A stretch of DNA of 64,000 nucleotides from Tipula vernalis (GCA_958295665.1 OY282558.1:35361045-35425044), one strand, 5' to 3'; positions 45,616 through 58,559 are shown, counted from the first letter of the stretch. Notes: a model not told the origin generated them from the sequence alone. Numbers and translations are program-made.

Positions 45616-48355
45616 ATGAGCTCTAAATTGAATGGAGATATTGATGAAAATTCCGTGATATTAGATATAAAAGATGTCAAAAAGGCAATAAATCTAGAAT
45701 TTCAAAATATATTTTATAAGGCGAAATCACCTAAAAAAGGTAAGATAATATGTAGGCGCCAAGTCCTACAGACTTCTTTATAATTCAATTTTATGTCATA
45801 TAACGCTAAATATACCAATCAGTAGAAGTAGCTGCATTCAATTTATTTATTTACGATATTCAATTATAATGAAATAAATAATGAAAGCAAAATTAAAGAC
45901 CAAGACCTCAATTTAAAATGAGGGGACAAATAGATTGACCGCAAGTATTATTCTCTTCCCATGTTCCTAAACACAAAGTTGTTGTAGTTTTTTATTAAAT
46001 ATTTCTGTGTCCAAAAGCGAAAACCACTTAAGTGAAAACAAGCTACTTTTCAGTAGAAGCAAATAAAGATTTAAATCGGTTTCTGGAAAAACTGAACTAG
46101 TGTTTCTTTCAAAATTTATGACTTATAAGTGGCTTTAAAAATTGGACAGTGTAATGCAGACATAAAATTGTATTAAATGAGCTAAAACTAATAAAATCGC
46201 TTAAGTGCACTTATGTGGTTTTCGCTTTTGAACACAGATTTCAGTAACTTATTGCGTATATCTTTAAGTGAAGTGTTCACACCTGAATAAAATATAATTG
46301 TGTAAAATAAGCGGCTACATTTACAATCTGTATGATATATAATTTCAGAAAAAACTCAAACACATATTTTAAAAAACCTCTCCGGAAGTTTTTATTCCGG
46401 AAAATTAACAGCAATTCTTGGACCGTCCGGTGCCGGCAAAACATCACTACTAAATGTACTCACCGGTTTTAAGTACGTATAGGAAAAAATCTATATATGT
46501 ACATCCCCTAAAATTTACTAAATGTCGTCTTTTAATTTACAGAACAACAGGTGTTACCGGCAATATTCTATTAAATGGTGAACCACGTGATAAACAAGCA
46601 TTCCGTCAAAATGCATCATATATTCCGCAAGATTTTGCTCTCTTAACCAGACTCACAACATTAGAAACGCTCGATATAGCCGCAGATTTAAAATTAAATG
46701 CAAAAATATCAAAAATTACAAAACGAAAAATTGTAAACAAAATTCTAGAACTTCTCAAATTAATTAAGTGCAAAGATACATTTGTCTCAAAATTATCAGG
46801 CGGTGAAAGAAAACGGCTATCAATCGGTATTGAATTGATTACAAATCCACCGATTATGTTCTTCGATGAACCAACAAGTGGTTTGGATAGTTTATCATCA
46901 ATACAAGTAATTTCACATTTAAAAGAATTGGCGATAGCCGGTCGATGTATTATCTGTGTTATACATCAGCCTTCATCTAGACTTTTAGAATTTTTCGATG
47001 ATTTGTATGTGATATCGGAAGGTAAATGTATTTATAGTGGACCAACCGACAGCATAGTCAGAGTGTTTAAAGAATATGGTTTTGAATGCCCGAATTTTTA
47101 CAATAGAGCGGATTTTGCACTTGAAGTGGCTAGTAAAGGACGACAAGGAAATTACGAACAATTAGTGGAGCAATACGAGAATTCAAAAGTAAGAACCGGT
47201 GCAAAATACGAGCCTAAGTCTATGTCAACTACTGTATTCAACTCTAAATCAAAACAAAGAGGGTATCCAATATCACCATGGCACCAATTCTTAGTTTTAA
47301 CTAGGAGGAACATTTTAAATTTAGTTCGTGATGTTGTAAGCAAATATCTAATTGGTACTTCAATATTATATTTATGTGGGGTACTACTTATATTCTTTCT
47401 AAATTTTCAGATGTTCGTGCAACTCCGAATAATAAGCCATCTAATTATAGGTGCATTGTTAGGCGTTGTATTTTATGACATTGGAAACGATGCTGCTAAA
47501 ATTCATAGCAATGCATCGTGTCTATTTTTCTTCACATTATTTATATTCTTTGCGAATGCTATGCCAACGGTTTTATCATGTAAGCAGAAACGAATAACTA
47601 AATTTTAAAAAAACAAACGGTTTTATTGGTTTAGAGCTCTTTTTTATTTTAAACCAATAAAAGCTTTTCTAATAATTTAAAGAATGGCTCAAAAATTAAA
47701 AGCAAAGAATTAATCTTACAACTTATTTACAAATATCGTATATTTTTTTACAGTTCCACTAGAAGCTGCTGTATTTCTTCGAGAACATCAAAATAACTAT
47801 TATTCCCTTGGAGTGTATTATTTATCAAAATTGGTATCTGATTTCCCGTTGCAAGTATTGGGACCAACATTATTTCTGCTGCTCGCATATTACTTATCAG
47901 GACAACCGGCAGATGGTGAAAGGTTGCTTATGGTATGGGCCATGTGTTTTTTACTTGCCACAGTAGGTCAAGCTACCGGTTTAATCGCCGGTGCAATATT
48001 TAGCATGCAACTCGGTGTATTTATAGTTCCCTGTACAACAATACCAATGCTGATATTCTCAGGATTTTTCATTAAGCTCAATGAATTGATGGGATTTTTA
48101 CAGCCAATCACTTATGTTTCATATTTCCGTTACAGTTTTGAAGGTATATTACATGCCGTCTATGGATTCAATCGAGCTCCGCTAGAATGCTCCGAAACGT
48201 TTTGCTATTATAGGTCTGGTAAGAAATTTATGGAACACATGAATATGCGACAAAACCAATATTGGTTAGATTTAATTGTCCTGTTTGCCTGGATTATAGT
48301 ATTACAAATTAGTTTGTATGTAACACTAAAGATAAAATTAAGAAAATCTAAGTAG
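45616..48355 (+). CDS. ABCG-subfamily half-transporter
   Basis: Predicted 603-residue half-transporter of the White/ABCG type, closest in style to the ABCG1/ABCG4 group, which exports sterols or other lipids as dimers in membranes (family knowledge). Exons: 45616-45739, 46349-46472, 46543-47335, 47411-47579, 47754-48355. All junctions keep frame. The ATP-binding domain is N-terminal: Walker [10 protein letters not shown] (residues 66-74), signature [12 protein letters not shown] (167-178), Walker [15 protein letters not shown] (186-199), His-loop VIHQPS. Six membrane segments follow, starting with [19 protein letters not shown], and the C-terminal half carries the conserved FRYSFEG and a Cys-rich extracellular loop. 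The open frame that begins at 46454 starts inside intron 2 and is not the true start. The 47336-47410 intron is 75 bases, in frame and stop-free. A poly(A) signal lies at 48395. No damage is seen. Confidence 0.92.
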
Positions 48356-48394
48356 CGTATTAAGGTTTGATTTTTTTTAAAATATATATGGGGT

Positions 48395-48400
48395 AATAAA
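48395..48400 (+). terminator. Poly(A) signal of the ABCG gene
   Basis: AATAAA 40 bases after the stop codon. It is the first such hexamer downstream. Confidence 0.6.
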
Positions 48401-48409
48401 AATGTACTA

Positions 48410-51354
48410 GGTATAGTAAAATTTGGTAGTTCTTTTATTTCTATAATTAAAATATAATACATAAATTAATTTTGAGTTGGTCAATTAATTTTAAATACAA
48501 ATTATATGAAAAACTAATTTTATTTCCCAAACAAAAAAAAAACAAAAAAAAAATGTAATTGCTTTCATTGAATAATGGAAGTCGGATACATAAATTTTTT
48601 AAATTTATGAAATAGAAATGATTTAAATTGAATTTTTGTCTGTTTCATACGAGGATAGTATTAAAATGTTCCAGTGTACAAAATTAAATTAATTTCAAGG
48701 CATACAAAACCAACTTTGACATCATAATTGACCTAAGGCCTCTTTTTTTCAAATAATTATTGTTATTTTTCCATCTAATATTTGGATAGCAGTAAAATTC
48801 AGAAAATGAAAAAATTGGCCAAATTTATGCCAAAAGCATGAGAACGCAATTTAGATGTGTCTGCTCTAAAGTACCTGTAATATATATATTTTTTTTTTTT
48901 TTAGAAATACATAAATTATATTTCTATACATATAGTTCCGTACACATACTATGTACTCGTATTTAATTTCTGTTGATCTGTGATTGTCGGAAAAATAAAA
49001 ATGTCTTTGTTTATATTTTTTATTAACTCTCTTCAAAATTATTTTCATTCAATATGATTTCTTTGTAGTTATTTTTATCGTACCAAAATGAAAAATATTT
49101 TCAATTTTCTTTTTCTACTCTACCTTGAATCAATTATTTAATTCGTGTAACCACTAAATATGCAACCGATCCTAAAGTTTTCGTGCAATAATACTAATAA
49201 ACTTCTACGTGTTAATCTGTAAAACACATTACCTAATCTTTAGGATCGGTTGCATATTTAGTGGTTACACGAATTAAATAATTGATTCAAGGTAGAGTAG
49301 AAAAAGTTGAAAGAGAATTGAAAAAAATTGTAAGAGAATTTGGCTGTGTTAGTATAATTCGCTAATACAACCTGCACAGTTTATTCTGTATATATAGAAT
49401 GAAAATTGTGGTACAATCAGCCCAGTCACCGCAGCCTGATGAGAAAATTGATTTTTTAATAGTCATAAGCTCATGAGTTCGAAACTGGATTAAATTCTCT
49501 TACAATTTTCGGAAATGTTATGTATTAAATAGTTTGTATGATTTTTACATAAAATTATTTACTTTTTATATTTTCTATAAGAATAAATCATTAAGTGCTT
49601 AGCTATTTGCAATACGATATAAATATGTATTTTTCTTCTAAGCATGATATTCTGTTTTAAATAAATTTTATAGAAATAATAAATCAGATTTTAAGGAAAA
49701 TTTATTTTCTTTCCAAACAACTCACGAATAGATCATTTGATTTACAAATGAATTGAATACATGCAGTGCATAATAATCCTTTTATGAAATAAGCCTCAAA
49801 GGAAGCAAAATAAAATGTAAAATGGAAATATTTCAAACAAAAAATGCATTAGGCACAATTACAATACAAAAACAAAAATCAGGATTGTTACTAAAAATCT
49901 CTCTATATATCCCAACTGAGCGTGGCACAAGGTATATTTAAGTGGCATTATATTCTTAGTCTATTGTAAATCGTTTCTATAAGGATTTAATTTATTTCAA
50001 ATAGGATTTAGATGTATGGAAACTGGAAGAAACTTTACTTCCTTTGATATGTACAAATATAAATTCAAAGCATTGAAACAAAGTTATGTATAAATGAAAG
50101 AAATACTCTTACACAATAAATGTGTGCGAGCTGGATTAAAGAAAGCAGTTTTTAATTTTTTTTTTAGCCAATTATTATAACAATTTTATACAAGAGATGT
50201 GATGTATTTATAATGGTTGGATAAAATGATATTAATAATTATACATTTGGTTCCAATCCACATTATTATCTGCTGCACATTTTCTAATTTCTAAAAATTA
50301 AGTTATGTACCAACATTTTAAAAAAAATTCAAAATACTAAACATTTTACGGTAATAAATTTACTGTTTGTTATCTGTAAGTTACGGTTAAGCAGGTTAAA
50401 CCAAAATCACAACAAATTCACCCCAAAGATTATGATACACCAATTTATCATTATCAACAAAATAACAGGCAAAATACTACTTCTAATTTTCAAATTTGAA
50501 GGACCCTTCGTTATTTATTTACATACTTATTTGTATAATGATTGATTGACAATCAAACCACAAATTTGAAGCATTCTCATCCATACTTGAACCACTTGAA
50601 TCACCGAACATATTTTTATTTTGTATGTTTGTGTACGTATATAGAAACAGAAATTTGCTTGAGATATAAATATTTGGCCCAAATGTGTATCTGATTCAAT
50701 CATTAAAATTTTGTGGCACAATGCATGTGATTGACGAATTTATAATTCTAATTGACGCGGAAGATATGAAGACGCCAAGCAAAAAGTGAAATCTTGTAAG
50801 AAACCAAAAACGTTTTCCTTCCAATTCAATATTGTTGTGATTTTTTAACTTATCAGGAGTATAAATTTTAATTATTTAATAAATGAAGTCAACAAACACC
50901 TCAGTATACACAATCGATTCGGAAGTACCTGACCTACTACTAATATAAAACAAAAAACTACCTGATTGAAATGTAAATCTTTCGAAAGTAATAACAATGA
51001 AAGTTTTAAGCTTCGATAAAGTTATTTTTAAGTTCCACCATCATATTGGACAACCGACTATTGTTAAAGAAATAAAAGAAAAAAATTTAAGTTTTCCTCG
51101 AAAATTCAATACAATACAATAATGATTAAGATCTATTTTCCCATCTAAAAAGTTATTATTTATATTCCATAGTTCTGGTTTTTCCATTCATAAATTTTTT
51201 ATTTTAAATCAAAAAAAAAAAAAAAATTAACCAAAAAAAGGGAAATTTTTAAAGAAAACCTCACAAAATTCATCTCTGATGTCTTTTCATTTGATTTCTG
51301 TTTCTTTTGTATTTTATTCTATGACTCTTTTATGTGGTCCATCTTTATTGTTAT
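48410..51354. other. AT-rich intergenic DNA
   Basis: No gene seen apart from the foldback element at 49109-49306. A/T homopolymers are frequent (for example near 48890 and 51210). Confidence 0.5.
49109..49306. mobile_element. Foldback element with 69-bp perfect arms
   Basis: The 69 bases 49109-49177 (starting CTTTTTCTACTCTACC) are repeated exactly inverted at 49238-49306, separated by a 60-base spacer. The absence of any mismatch implies recent origin or gene conversion between arms. There is no coding capacity. It may be a snap-back MITE or a templated inverted duplication. The sequence outside the arms is only loosely similar. Confidence 0.9.
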
Positions 51355-51789
<435 letters not shown>

Positions 51790-51790
<1 letters not shown>

Positions 51791-53285
51791 TGGCAAAACT
51801 AGAATGGTTAATCGGAAAAACAATACAAAAGTAATTTTAGCAGGAGCAAACGAACATTTTAATAAAATTATGGTGAGTATGAAAATATTACTTATGTATA
51901 TTTGATTGGTTAATGTAGCTACTATTTAATTATTCTTACATTAGTATATACTTGTTTGTGTTCAAGTGAATATTCCATTAAAAATTCCATTTTAAATAAC
52001 CAATATCGGTAGCATACCATTATGATAACAGATAACAAGTCCACAAGAACAACATTGGAATACAAAAACATGGGCACTTACAATTGCTGTTGACAAAATA
52101 AACCGTCTCAAATGTAATCCAAATATTATCCAGATAGATTAAGGTCACTTCAAATCTTCTACACAGAGCCACTAGAATTCACCACACAACACCATATGTT
52201 CATATATTGCAAACAAATATCCACTAATTAATAAAATAATCAAAAAAGTTGATTTTCTTAACCGACAAATATATATCAAAAAAACAACCACACACGTGTT
52301 AACAAAATGAAAATAGCCACCGTTAGGAAAACATCTAAACACAACGACTGTTAAAATATAACTGACTGTGAATTATAATTATCTTCATGATGATTATGGT
52401 GATGACTATGATGATGATGATTCAAAAACTTTTGAAGCTTTTGTTATGCAAAATAATAAAGAGAATAAAAATGAAAAGATGAATAAAAATATTCAAACAA
52501 AAACGCAAATAATAGATGGAAAACAAAAGGAAAATTTTTGATAACAAAGGAAAATACAATAAAATAGACAAAAGAAAAATCAAATTTGAGGAAAGAGAGG
52601 AAAAAAAATCGGTTTGTTTTATAGGTGTTTGTGTTATCATTAGCTTTCCCTCTTATTTTCTGTTTCAGTTCTTCTATCCTTATAACGAAAATGATTCGGA
52701 AAACTGAGAAAATATAGAACAATTTCCCCAACGGTTGTAAAATTGTATTGGTGAATTTCTCCTTTAACAATGTTAGTAAGTTTATAGTTTGTTGCCCTTC
52801 AGAAAACAGAGCTTGATTATTTTTTCCAGTAATTGATCCCAAATCATGTTTAAAATAAAGTCCGAACTTTGATATTAATCACTAGATAGCTCGAATTAAT
52901 GATTTCTCTTTTTCTAACTCTACAAACATGGAACAAATTTTGCCCTTGTTTTATTATTATTATTTGGCCCATAAAAATAACAATTTCGTTTCATGCTACC
53001 ATTGAATTCCCCACATCATATTGTGTTGTTGTTGCTACTGTAAAAAGACACAATTGGAATCTATTGAAAAGAAAGAAAACAATAACATTAACAGCAGCAC
53101 AAAAAAAATGTTTTATTTGATTCATTTTCTGGTACAACAAAAAATCGTATTGTAATAGAAGAATGGCATGATTACTATCAAAACTCTTTTGTATTTTGGC
53201 TGTATTATGGCACCAAGAATATTTTTATTTGTTTTGTTGTTTAATCGAAAAATATAAATGATTTTTTCCTTATTACGGTTCTACT
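51790..53285. other. AT-rich intergenic DNA, no gene seen
   Basis: Short GATGATGAT tract near 52400. The Lys/Asn- and Phe-rich open frames at 52420-52842 lie on both strands over the same sequence and look like composition artefacts. Confidence 0.5.
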
Positions 53286-53352
53286 TACATTTATTGCATG
53301 AGATGCGTTTTTCCTTTTATATATTTCCATGATTATCTAAACTTTTTTTTAT

Positions 53353-54489
53353 CTATGGAATTGAGAAAGCGATAGATTTAATTGAATGGCCCTTCTCAAT
53401 ATGAGAACTTGTATGTCGTGCTAAAGGGGTCGACTGATTAAATCGCGCATCACAATATTTACATTCATATGGTTTCTCACCAGTATGAATTCGTTTATGA
53501 GCTGCTAAATTACCAGAATTTGAAAATGCCCTACTACAAATTAAGCATTTAAATTTCTTGATTTCTAAATGTATAGTTCGTACATGTCGATTTAAATCTC
53601 TTTTATGATAAAATAGTTTCTCGCAGTTGCTACATGGAACATCTCTAATACCATCGTGCTTCTTCAAATGCATAAGATAGAATCGCTTCGTGCGGAATAT
53701 TTTATCACACTGGTCGCATTTTATTTGTCTTTCAGCATCGGGTGCATGTACCCTCTTATGTTGCTTCAAATAAGAAGCGGACACAAATTGTTTACTACAA
53801 ATTTCACAAATAAAAGGTTTATCTTCCCCGTGGATCTTTTTGTGGGAGTAAAGACTTCCTGGATTAGAGAACAATTTTTGACAAACATTACATTCAAAAG
53901 GCTTTTGACCTGAAATTAAAGAACATTCATGTAATCGTTAATATGCTTAAAGCAAAATCTCATTTACCTGTATGCATTGTCATATGTGTCTTGAGAGCAG
54001 TTGTACTGAAAACAATTTTTCCACATTTTTTACATTTAAATCCTTTCCGGTTTTTACCCAAACCGGAACAAGCAATTTGGGAGTCAGTATGAGATTTAGC
54101 TGATGGTTTATCATTAACTTCAATTACATGAACTTTATGAGCTTGTGCGAGTGCATTGTTATCGTATTCTTTCCATTTTGCTTCCGCGTTGCATATACTA
54201 TTTCGCAATTCATACGCAATTTCAAGTTTTCTTAAACAATCGATGCAGATAGATGCTGGACAATGGTCAGAATTTAAGATCTAAAGCAAAAAAACCTTCA
54301 AGATATAGCTAGTAAAACGATTTTTCAGTTTGTTGATCTAAAACTTACCGTTATATTGAATACTTTTTTGATCGCATAAATTACTGAAAGGTCTATGATT
54401 ATTTCATCTAACGCTATTTTACCATCTCCTCGTAAACATATTCGACATAAGTGTATATTCAAATCGCTAATTTCTTGCTTGAAATTCAT
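53353..54489 (-). CDS. ZAD-C2H2 zinc-finger protein
   Basis: Predicted 336-residue nuclear DNA-binding protein. Exons on the minus strand: 54489-54349, 54280-53968, 53909-53353. The splice phases fit. The N-terminal ZAD (insect zinc-finger-associated dimerisation domain) is split by intron 1. Its first Cys pair, CRIC, is at residues 15-18, and its second pair, CIDC, lies about 13-16 residues into exon 2. Seven C2H2 fingers follow: the first (CKKCGKIVFSTTALKTHMTMH) ends exon 2, and six lie in exon 3, ending with YECKYCDARFNQSTPLARH. I chose the ATG at 54489 (MNFKQEISD) because the ZAD begins 15 residues later. An upstream in-frame ATG at 54672 would add unlikely sequence crossing the shared promoter. 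A poly(A) signal (AATAAA, minus strand) lies near 53290. It is paralogous to the divergent neighbour. The target is unknown. Confidence 0.88.
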
Positions 54490-54728
54490 TTTAAATTTGT
54501 TAAAAATAATCTTAAGAAAAATGTCAACAACGCAACATAGATTTTTGTTTGAAACTATTATTGTCAAAAAAATTGGTTGTATCCACTGTAATTTTTTGAT
54601 GGTTTGTAGAAACTGGATCAACCTTATATTTTGACAAATCAATGATTGGTATATACCAAAAATTGTTTTCATACATTTTTAATGTTTTGGTAAGTTACCG
54701 AAATATGTATACATAAATTCAAAAAAAT
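54490..54728. promoter_or_regulatory. Shared promoter region of divergent ZAD genes
   Basis: Only 239 bases separate the two start codons, so both transcription starts must lie here or in overlapping exons. It contains AT-rich sequence without an obvious TATA box placed for either gene. Co-regulation is an inference from layout. Confidence 0.55.
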
Positions 54729-55860
54729 ATGGAAATAGTAACAGAAATGCACACAGGACTGTGTCGGATCTGCATTCAAAATGAAGGAACACTCCTTCTG
54801 GCCGAATTTATCGAAAATATACCAATTTATAAAGTGATTGAGAATATTTTTAGCATAGTGGTAATCGTAATTTTGAAGTTTGAATCAAAATTTGATAAAT
54901 TTATTTTTCTAGATAACAAATAATAAGAAATTTTCCGAATCAATATGTGAAAATTGCTGTGCCCTGCTTTCGACTTCAAGCGAATTCAAACAAAGCATAA
55001 CCAGAGCAGAAGAAATGTGGAAACATTTTTGTATGTTGATGACCAAGCATGAGGAACACCAAAACGAATGTGAAATTGTTTATCAATTAAAAGTGGAACG
55101 AATTGATCCCGAACTTGACCATTTTACTAAAGAGGAGGAGAAAATAATATCTGATGATTATTATTCTAATCAAAGTCTAGATGAACGAAATATCACAGCA
55201 AAAATAGAAATTTTTGACATCAATGAAGAGAAGATAATATCTGATGATTATTGTTCTAAATATGCAAATATAGATGAATCAATAACAAAATCTAAAATAC
55301 AAAAACAGACCTATCATTGTAACGCTTGTGGGACACCCTGCACAAATGCAATTGATTTGCATAGACATAGACAGACACACTGTAAAAATAAACTTGGAGA
55401 AGTATGTGAAATCTGTAACAAATACTTTACTTCCAAACTTTATTTAAAAATTCACAAAAAGACTCATATACCGGATGCCGAACGGAAAATCAGCTGTGAA
55501 ATGTGTGATAAAACATTTCGTACAAAAACCGCTTATCAAATCCATTTAAAGCACCATAATGGAACTAAAGATGTACCTTGTATGCTGTGTGAAAAACTAT
55601 TTTATCACCGAAGAGATTTAGCACGACATATGAGAACGCTGCATTTAGAAATAAAAAATTATAGTTGCAAAGTTTGCTATAAAAAATTCTCAAATTCGGG
55701 AAATTTATATACCCACATGAGGGTTCATACGGGTGAAAGGCCTTACGAGTGCAAATATTGTGACTTTAAATTCAACCAATCATCACCTTTAAATAAGCAT
55801 ATGGTAAAACATGTTCAAAGAGGAGATCCAATAAAAACACTAAAAGAGACAAATGAATGA
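54729..55860 (+). CDS. ZAD-C2H2 zinc-finger protein (paralogue)
   Basis: Predicted 359-residue nuclear protein. Exons 54729-54860 and 54913-55860, joined in phase 0 across a 52-base intron. The ZAD has CRIC at residues 12-16 and the second Cys pair CENCC just after the intron. It is followed by an acidic linker with two near-repeats of EEKIISDDYYSN (about residues 115-170), then six C2H2 fingers from YHCNACGTPCTNAIDLHRH to YECKYCDFKFNQSSPLNKH. The last five fingers match those of the minus-strand neighbour (shared PDAER, DVPC, EKLFYH, RDLxRHxRTxHLEIK, FSNSGNL, GExPYECKYCD), so the two genes are an inverted duplication. The ZAD intron lies at the same place in both. A poly(A) signal lies near 55879. 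The internal ATG at 55015 is not the start. Confidence 0.9.
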
Positions 55861-56419
55861 ACTACTAAATTTGAATTAAATAAATTAATAAAAATTAAAT
55901 GAATTCTTAAGACATCAAACTTTATTGCAAAATTTCACTTCTACCACCAAACTGTTACGAATGACGATATAAAGGCTAAATTCGATTCGGCCACAGAAAT
56001 TTTGCATTAATGTCGTTTTCCTGTTGCAACAAAAAACAGATTCGGAGCGAAACTCAAGTGACAGCAGTTGTCATTCGTCGCTCGGTAAAATTTTTCGGAG
56101 CGATTACTACCACGATTACATGTAAATGTCATCGAAATGCCATTTAAACATCAAAATAAATATGCGGAAAAATATATTTAAAAAACAGTAAAATAATTAA
56201 CAAATAATACAACATGTTTCCCAACAAAAAATGAAGAGATTAGTATATCGCGAATTCCATTTTAAAGACAAGAACAAATATATAAACAAACAAAATTTTG
56301 TTGGACTTTTTTTTTCAACTTTGTTCCCATAAAAAATTTGTTTGACTATAAAATATACTCGACCCGAGTATATTTTATGGAAACAAACACATTAAAAATG
56401 GTGATTTAAAAATTTTTAT

Positions 56420-56790
56420 AGCGCTTTATTTTTATTTTTTAAAATTTTTATTTAAAAATTAAAATTTACGTTCGAACAATTTTTATTTTAGCCAAGAAAA
56501 GTCGTAATTTTGATAAATAAAGTGGTATCGCTGCGGCATTCGTCAAAAATTACATTGTCGATTTTATACCGCCAAAAAATTATAGCATGCCCGACATTTT
56601 TGTTTTATTTTTTTATAAATTTTTGTTTAAAAATGGAAGTTTACTTTCGAAAAGCTTTATTTTAGCCAGAAAAGTTGTAATTTTGAAACATAAAGTTGTA
56701 TTATCGGCCTATTCGACATCGTAGATTTTATACCGCCACAAAGTTATAGCATGACCGACATTTTCGTTTTATACTTTTCTCTTTTTATCG
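56420..56790 (+). repeat. Tandem duplication of about 175 bp
   Basis: Two diverged copies follow each other. Each runs from a TTTAAAAAT/TTACGTTCG-like start through TTTTAGCC, GTAATTTTGA, GATTTTATACCGCCA, TTATAGCATG and CCGACATTTT. Copy 1 covers about 56420-56610 and copy 2 about 56620-56790. A short palindrome (ATAAAATATACTCG and its inverse) lies just upstream at about 56348-56378. Confidence 0.75.
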
Positions 56791-56888
56791 CATGTAAATA
56801 TTTTCTATTGCGTGTAGCTCTAAGTCTCAACAAAAAAAGTTGGAAAAACATTGTTGGAACGTGTAAATCACGCATTTAATTATACTAT

Positions 56889-57003
56889 TGCTGCGTTTCT
56901 TATTTCCGATCTAATTGATCTAATCGATCTGAGTACTAAACATCTATGTAAAAACAGATTTTTAGTACTCAGATTGATTAGATCCGAAATAAGAAACACA
57001 GCA
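56889..57003. repeat. Hairpin-forming inverted repeat
   Basis: TGCTGCGTTTCTTATTTC... at 56889-56940 returns inverted at 56961-57003, with a few differences and an extra GATCTAATT copy in the left arm. The spacer is about 20 bases. It directly abuts the MITE at 57009. Confidence 0.8.
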
Positions 57004-57008
57004 TATAG

Positions 57009-57332
57009 GCCCTTTCCGAAAGTTATACTTATTTATTTAGACCTACTTATTTAAATAAGTATGTTAGCGAGGTAACTTAAAATAAGTATGTTCATACAAA
57101 AAAAAATCTTAAACGAAAACCAAAATTCTATTAATTTCATTGCATACATATTGTGATATTATGTAGTAATTAAGTTTTATACACAATTTAATTAAAACAA
57201 TTATTTTATAGTTACAAAATAGTCAAAATAAAAAATAAGTATGTGAAATCAATTCGGATGATTTTACATACTTATTTAAGATGGCGGCAAATAAGTATGT
57301 CTAAATAAATAAGTATAACTTTCGGAAAGGGC
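57009..57332. mobile_element. 324-bp MITE with 44-bp terminal inverted repeats
   Basis: The left arm GCCCTTTCCGAAAGTTATAC... (57009-57052) and the right arm (57289-57332) are inverted copies with a single mismatch. Subterminal AAATAAGTATG motifs recur inside. There is no coding capacity and no clear target duplication. Confidence 0.85.
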
Positions 57333-57590
57333 AATAATGGTCGAAATTTACTGTGGAAAAAGATCAATTTAGCACATCACTAGTTTCGTTAAATTCAAAT
57401 AAACACAACGAAGTACTTGCGGTGGTCTATTGGAAAACCACTATAGTTTTCCACTCGTAAACAGATCGAAATGTTTTCTGGATTTAAGGTTGCCAACACA
57501 ATAAAATACTGTATACAACCAAAAAATATTACGTCAACGAATTTTTTTCCCCAGCTGATTTTGACATTATATATGTAAACATTAACTAAA

Positions 57591-58558
57591 ATGTCGTCCG
57601 AATCAAAATTTCCCAATGAACTTATAAATCAATATAAAAATACATCAAACAAACTAAAGAAATTTCAACGGGTCGTATTCAAACGATTTGGTCCAAATGT
57701 ACCAGAAATATCGGAAGAATTTAATTTACTTGCTTTAAATTTTGATAATTCATACCTCCATCAGTACGCAGGATTGTGTTGGCTGGGTAATGCCAAATGT
57801 GAAAAAGCATTAGGGAATTCGTTAACTGAAATTGATGCATTATTGAAATCAGCTCGAGCTTTTGTTAAAGCTAATAATCAAGTAGAAAATTTGAAGATCC
57901 GTAGCAATAACCATGAACATTTGGAGGGTGCATTGAGATGTTACAACCAAGCTATAGCACATCTTGATGATGATTCTGCAATGAAAGCTGCTATTATTCG
58001 AGAAATTAAAAAAATTAACCCAACTGCAGAAAATACGAGTAATTTTACATCACCGTCGCATCGGATCTATGATTTGGAACTAGCGGCCAATCAAAATATA
58101 AGAATGCGGGATTTTGTTGCGGCATTGGAAAAACTCACAGAGATTTATGACAATATACATGAACGTAAGGTTGAAGAATTATATGAAGAGGTATTGACTC
58201 AAAATGAAATATCTCGGTTATTACTTTTGTTGATTCTTGATTTGCCCCCATCGCGGCAATCTCCGTCACATATTAAACTTTTGGAAAACTATTCGCATTT
58301 CGATGAGGATATACCGAAAGGAAGTTTCCACAAAATTGGTAAACATCCTTTAAATAAACTAATTTGAAATAATAACTAAACTCTCAAATTTTAGATGATA
58401 TTATTCCACCTGCCCTGACACTTGCGCTGAAAAACTTAGTAATGGCTTGTTCGTTGAAAGATTTGCAACTTTTCAATGAGAGCAAAAATGAAATAATTCA
58501 TCATCATTTTGTCACAGAAGAACAAAACATTCTTCTTGAAGAACTAACTATTTATTAA
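57591..58558 (+). CDS. HAP40: HAP40 / F8A huntingtin-associated protein
   Basis: Predicted 303-residue orthologue of the 40-kDa huntingtin-associated protein (human F8A, encoded in factor VIII intron 22). Exons 57591-58338 and 58395-58558, joined across a 56-base intron in phase 1. Recognisable family features are the N-terminal SNKLKK-type helix, an AGLCWLGNAKCEKALG repeat unit, helical TPR-like pairs through the middle, a conserved NEISRLLLLLILDLPPS segment followed by LLENYSHF, and a C-terminal helix with EEQNILLEEL. In animals HAP40 packs against huntingtin as a constitutive partner and is linked to Rab5 endosome behaviour (family knowledge). It is shorter than the human protein mainly in the proline-rich middle. 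AATAAA begins two bases after the stop. The human gene is intronless, unlike this one. The frame is clean. Confidence 0.9.
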
Positions 58559-58559
58559 T

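Noticed and set aside
46454..46542. Start codon at 46454 as the ABCG N-terminus
   Set aside because: It lies just before and within intron 2 and would remove Walker A. Exons 1 and 2 upstream supply it in phase.
52420..52842. Phe-rich membrane-like protein on the minus strand
   Set aside because: Low-complexity AT-rich DNA that is open on both strands, with no domain or conserved start.
55015..55020. ATG at 55015 as the start of the plus-strand zinc-finger gene
   Set aside because: The ZAD begins upstream in exon 1 (54729), which joins in frame across a 52-base intron.
58339..58367. C-terminus KHPLNKLI of HAP40
   Set aside because: This is read-through into the intron. Splicing to 58395 restores the conserved C-terminal helices.
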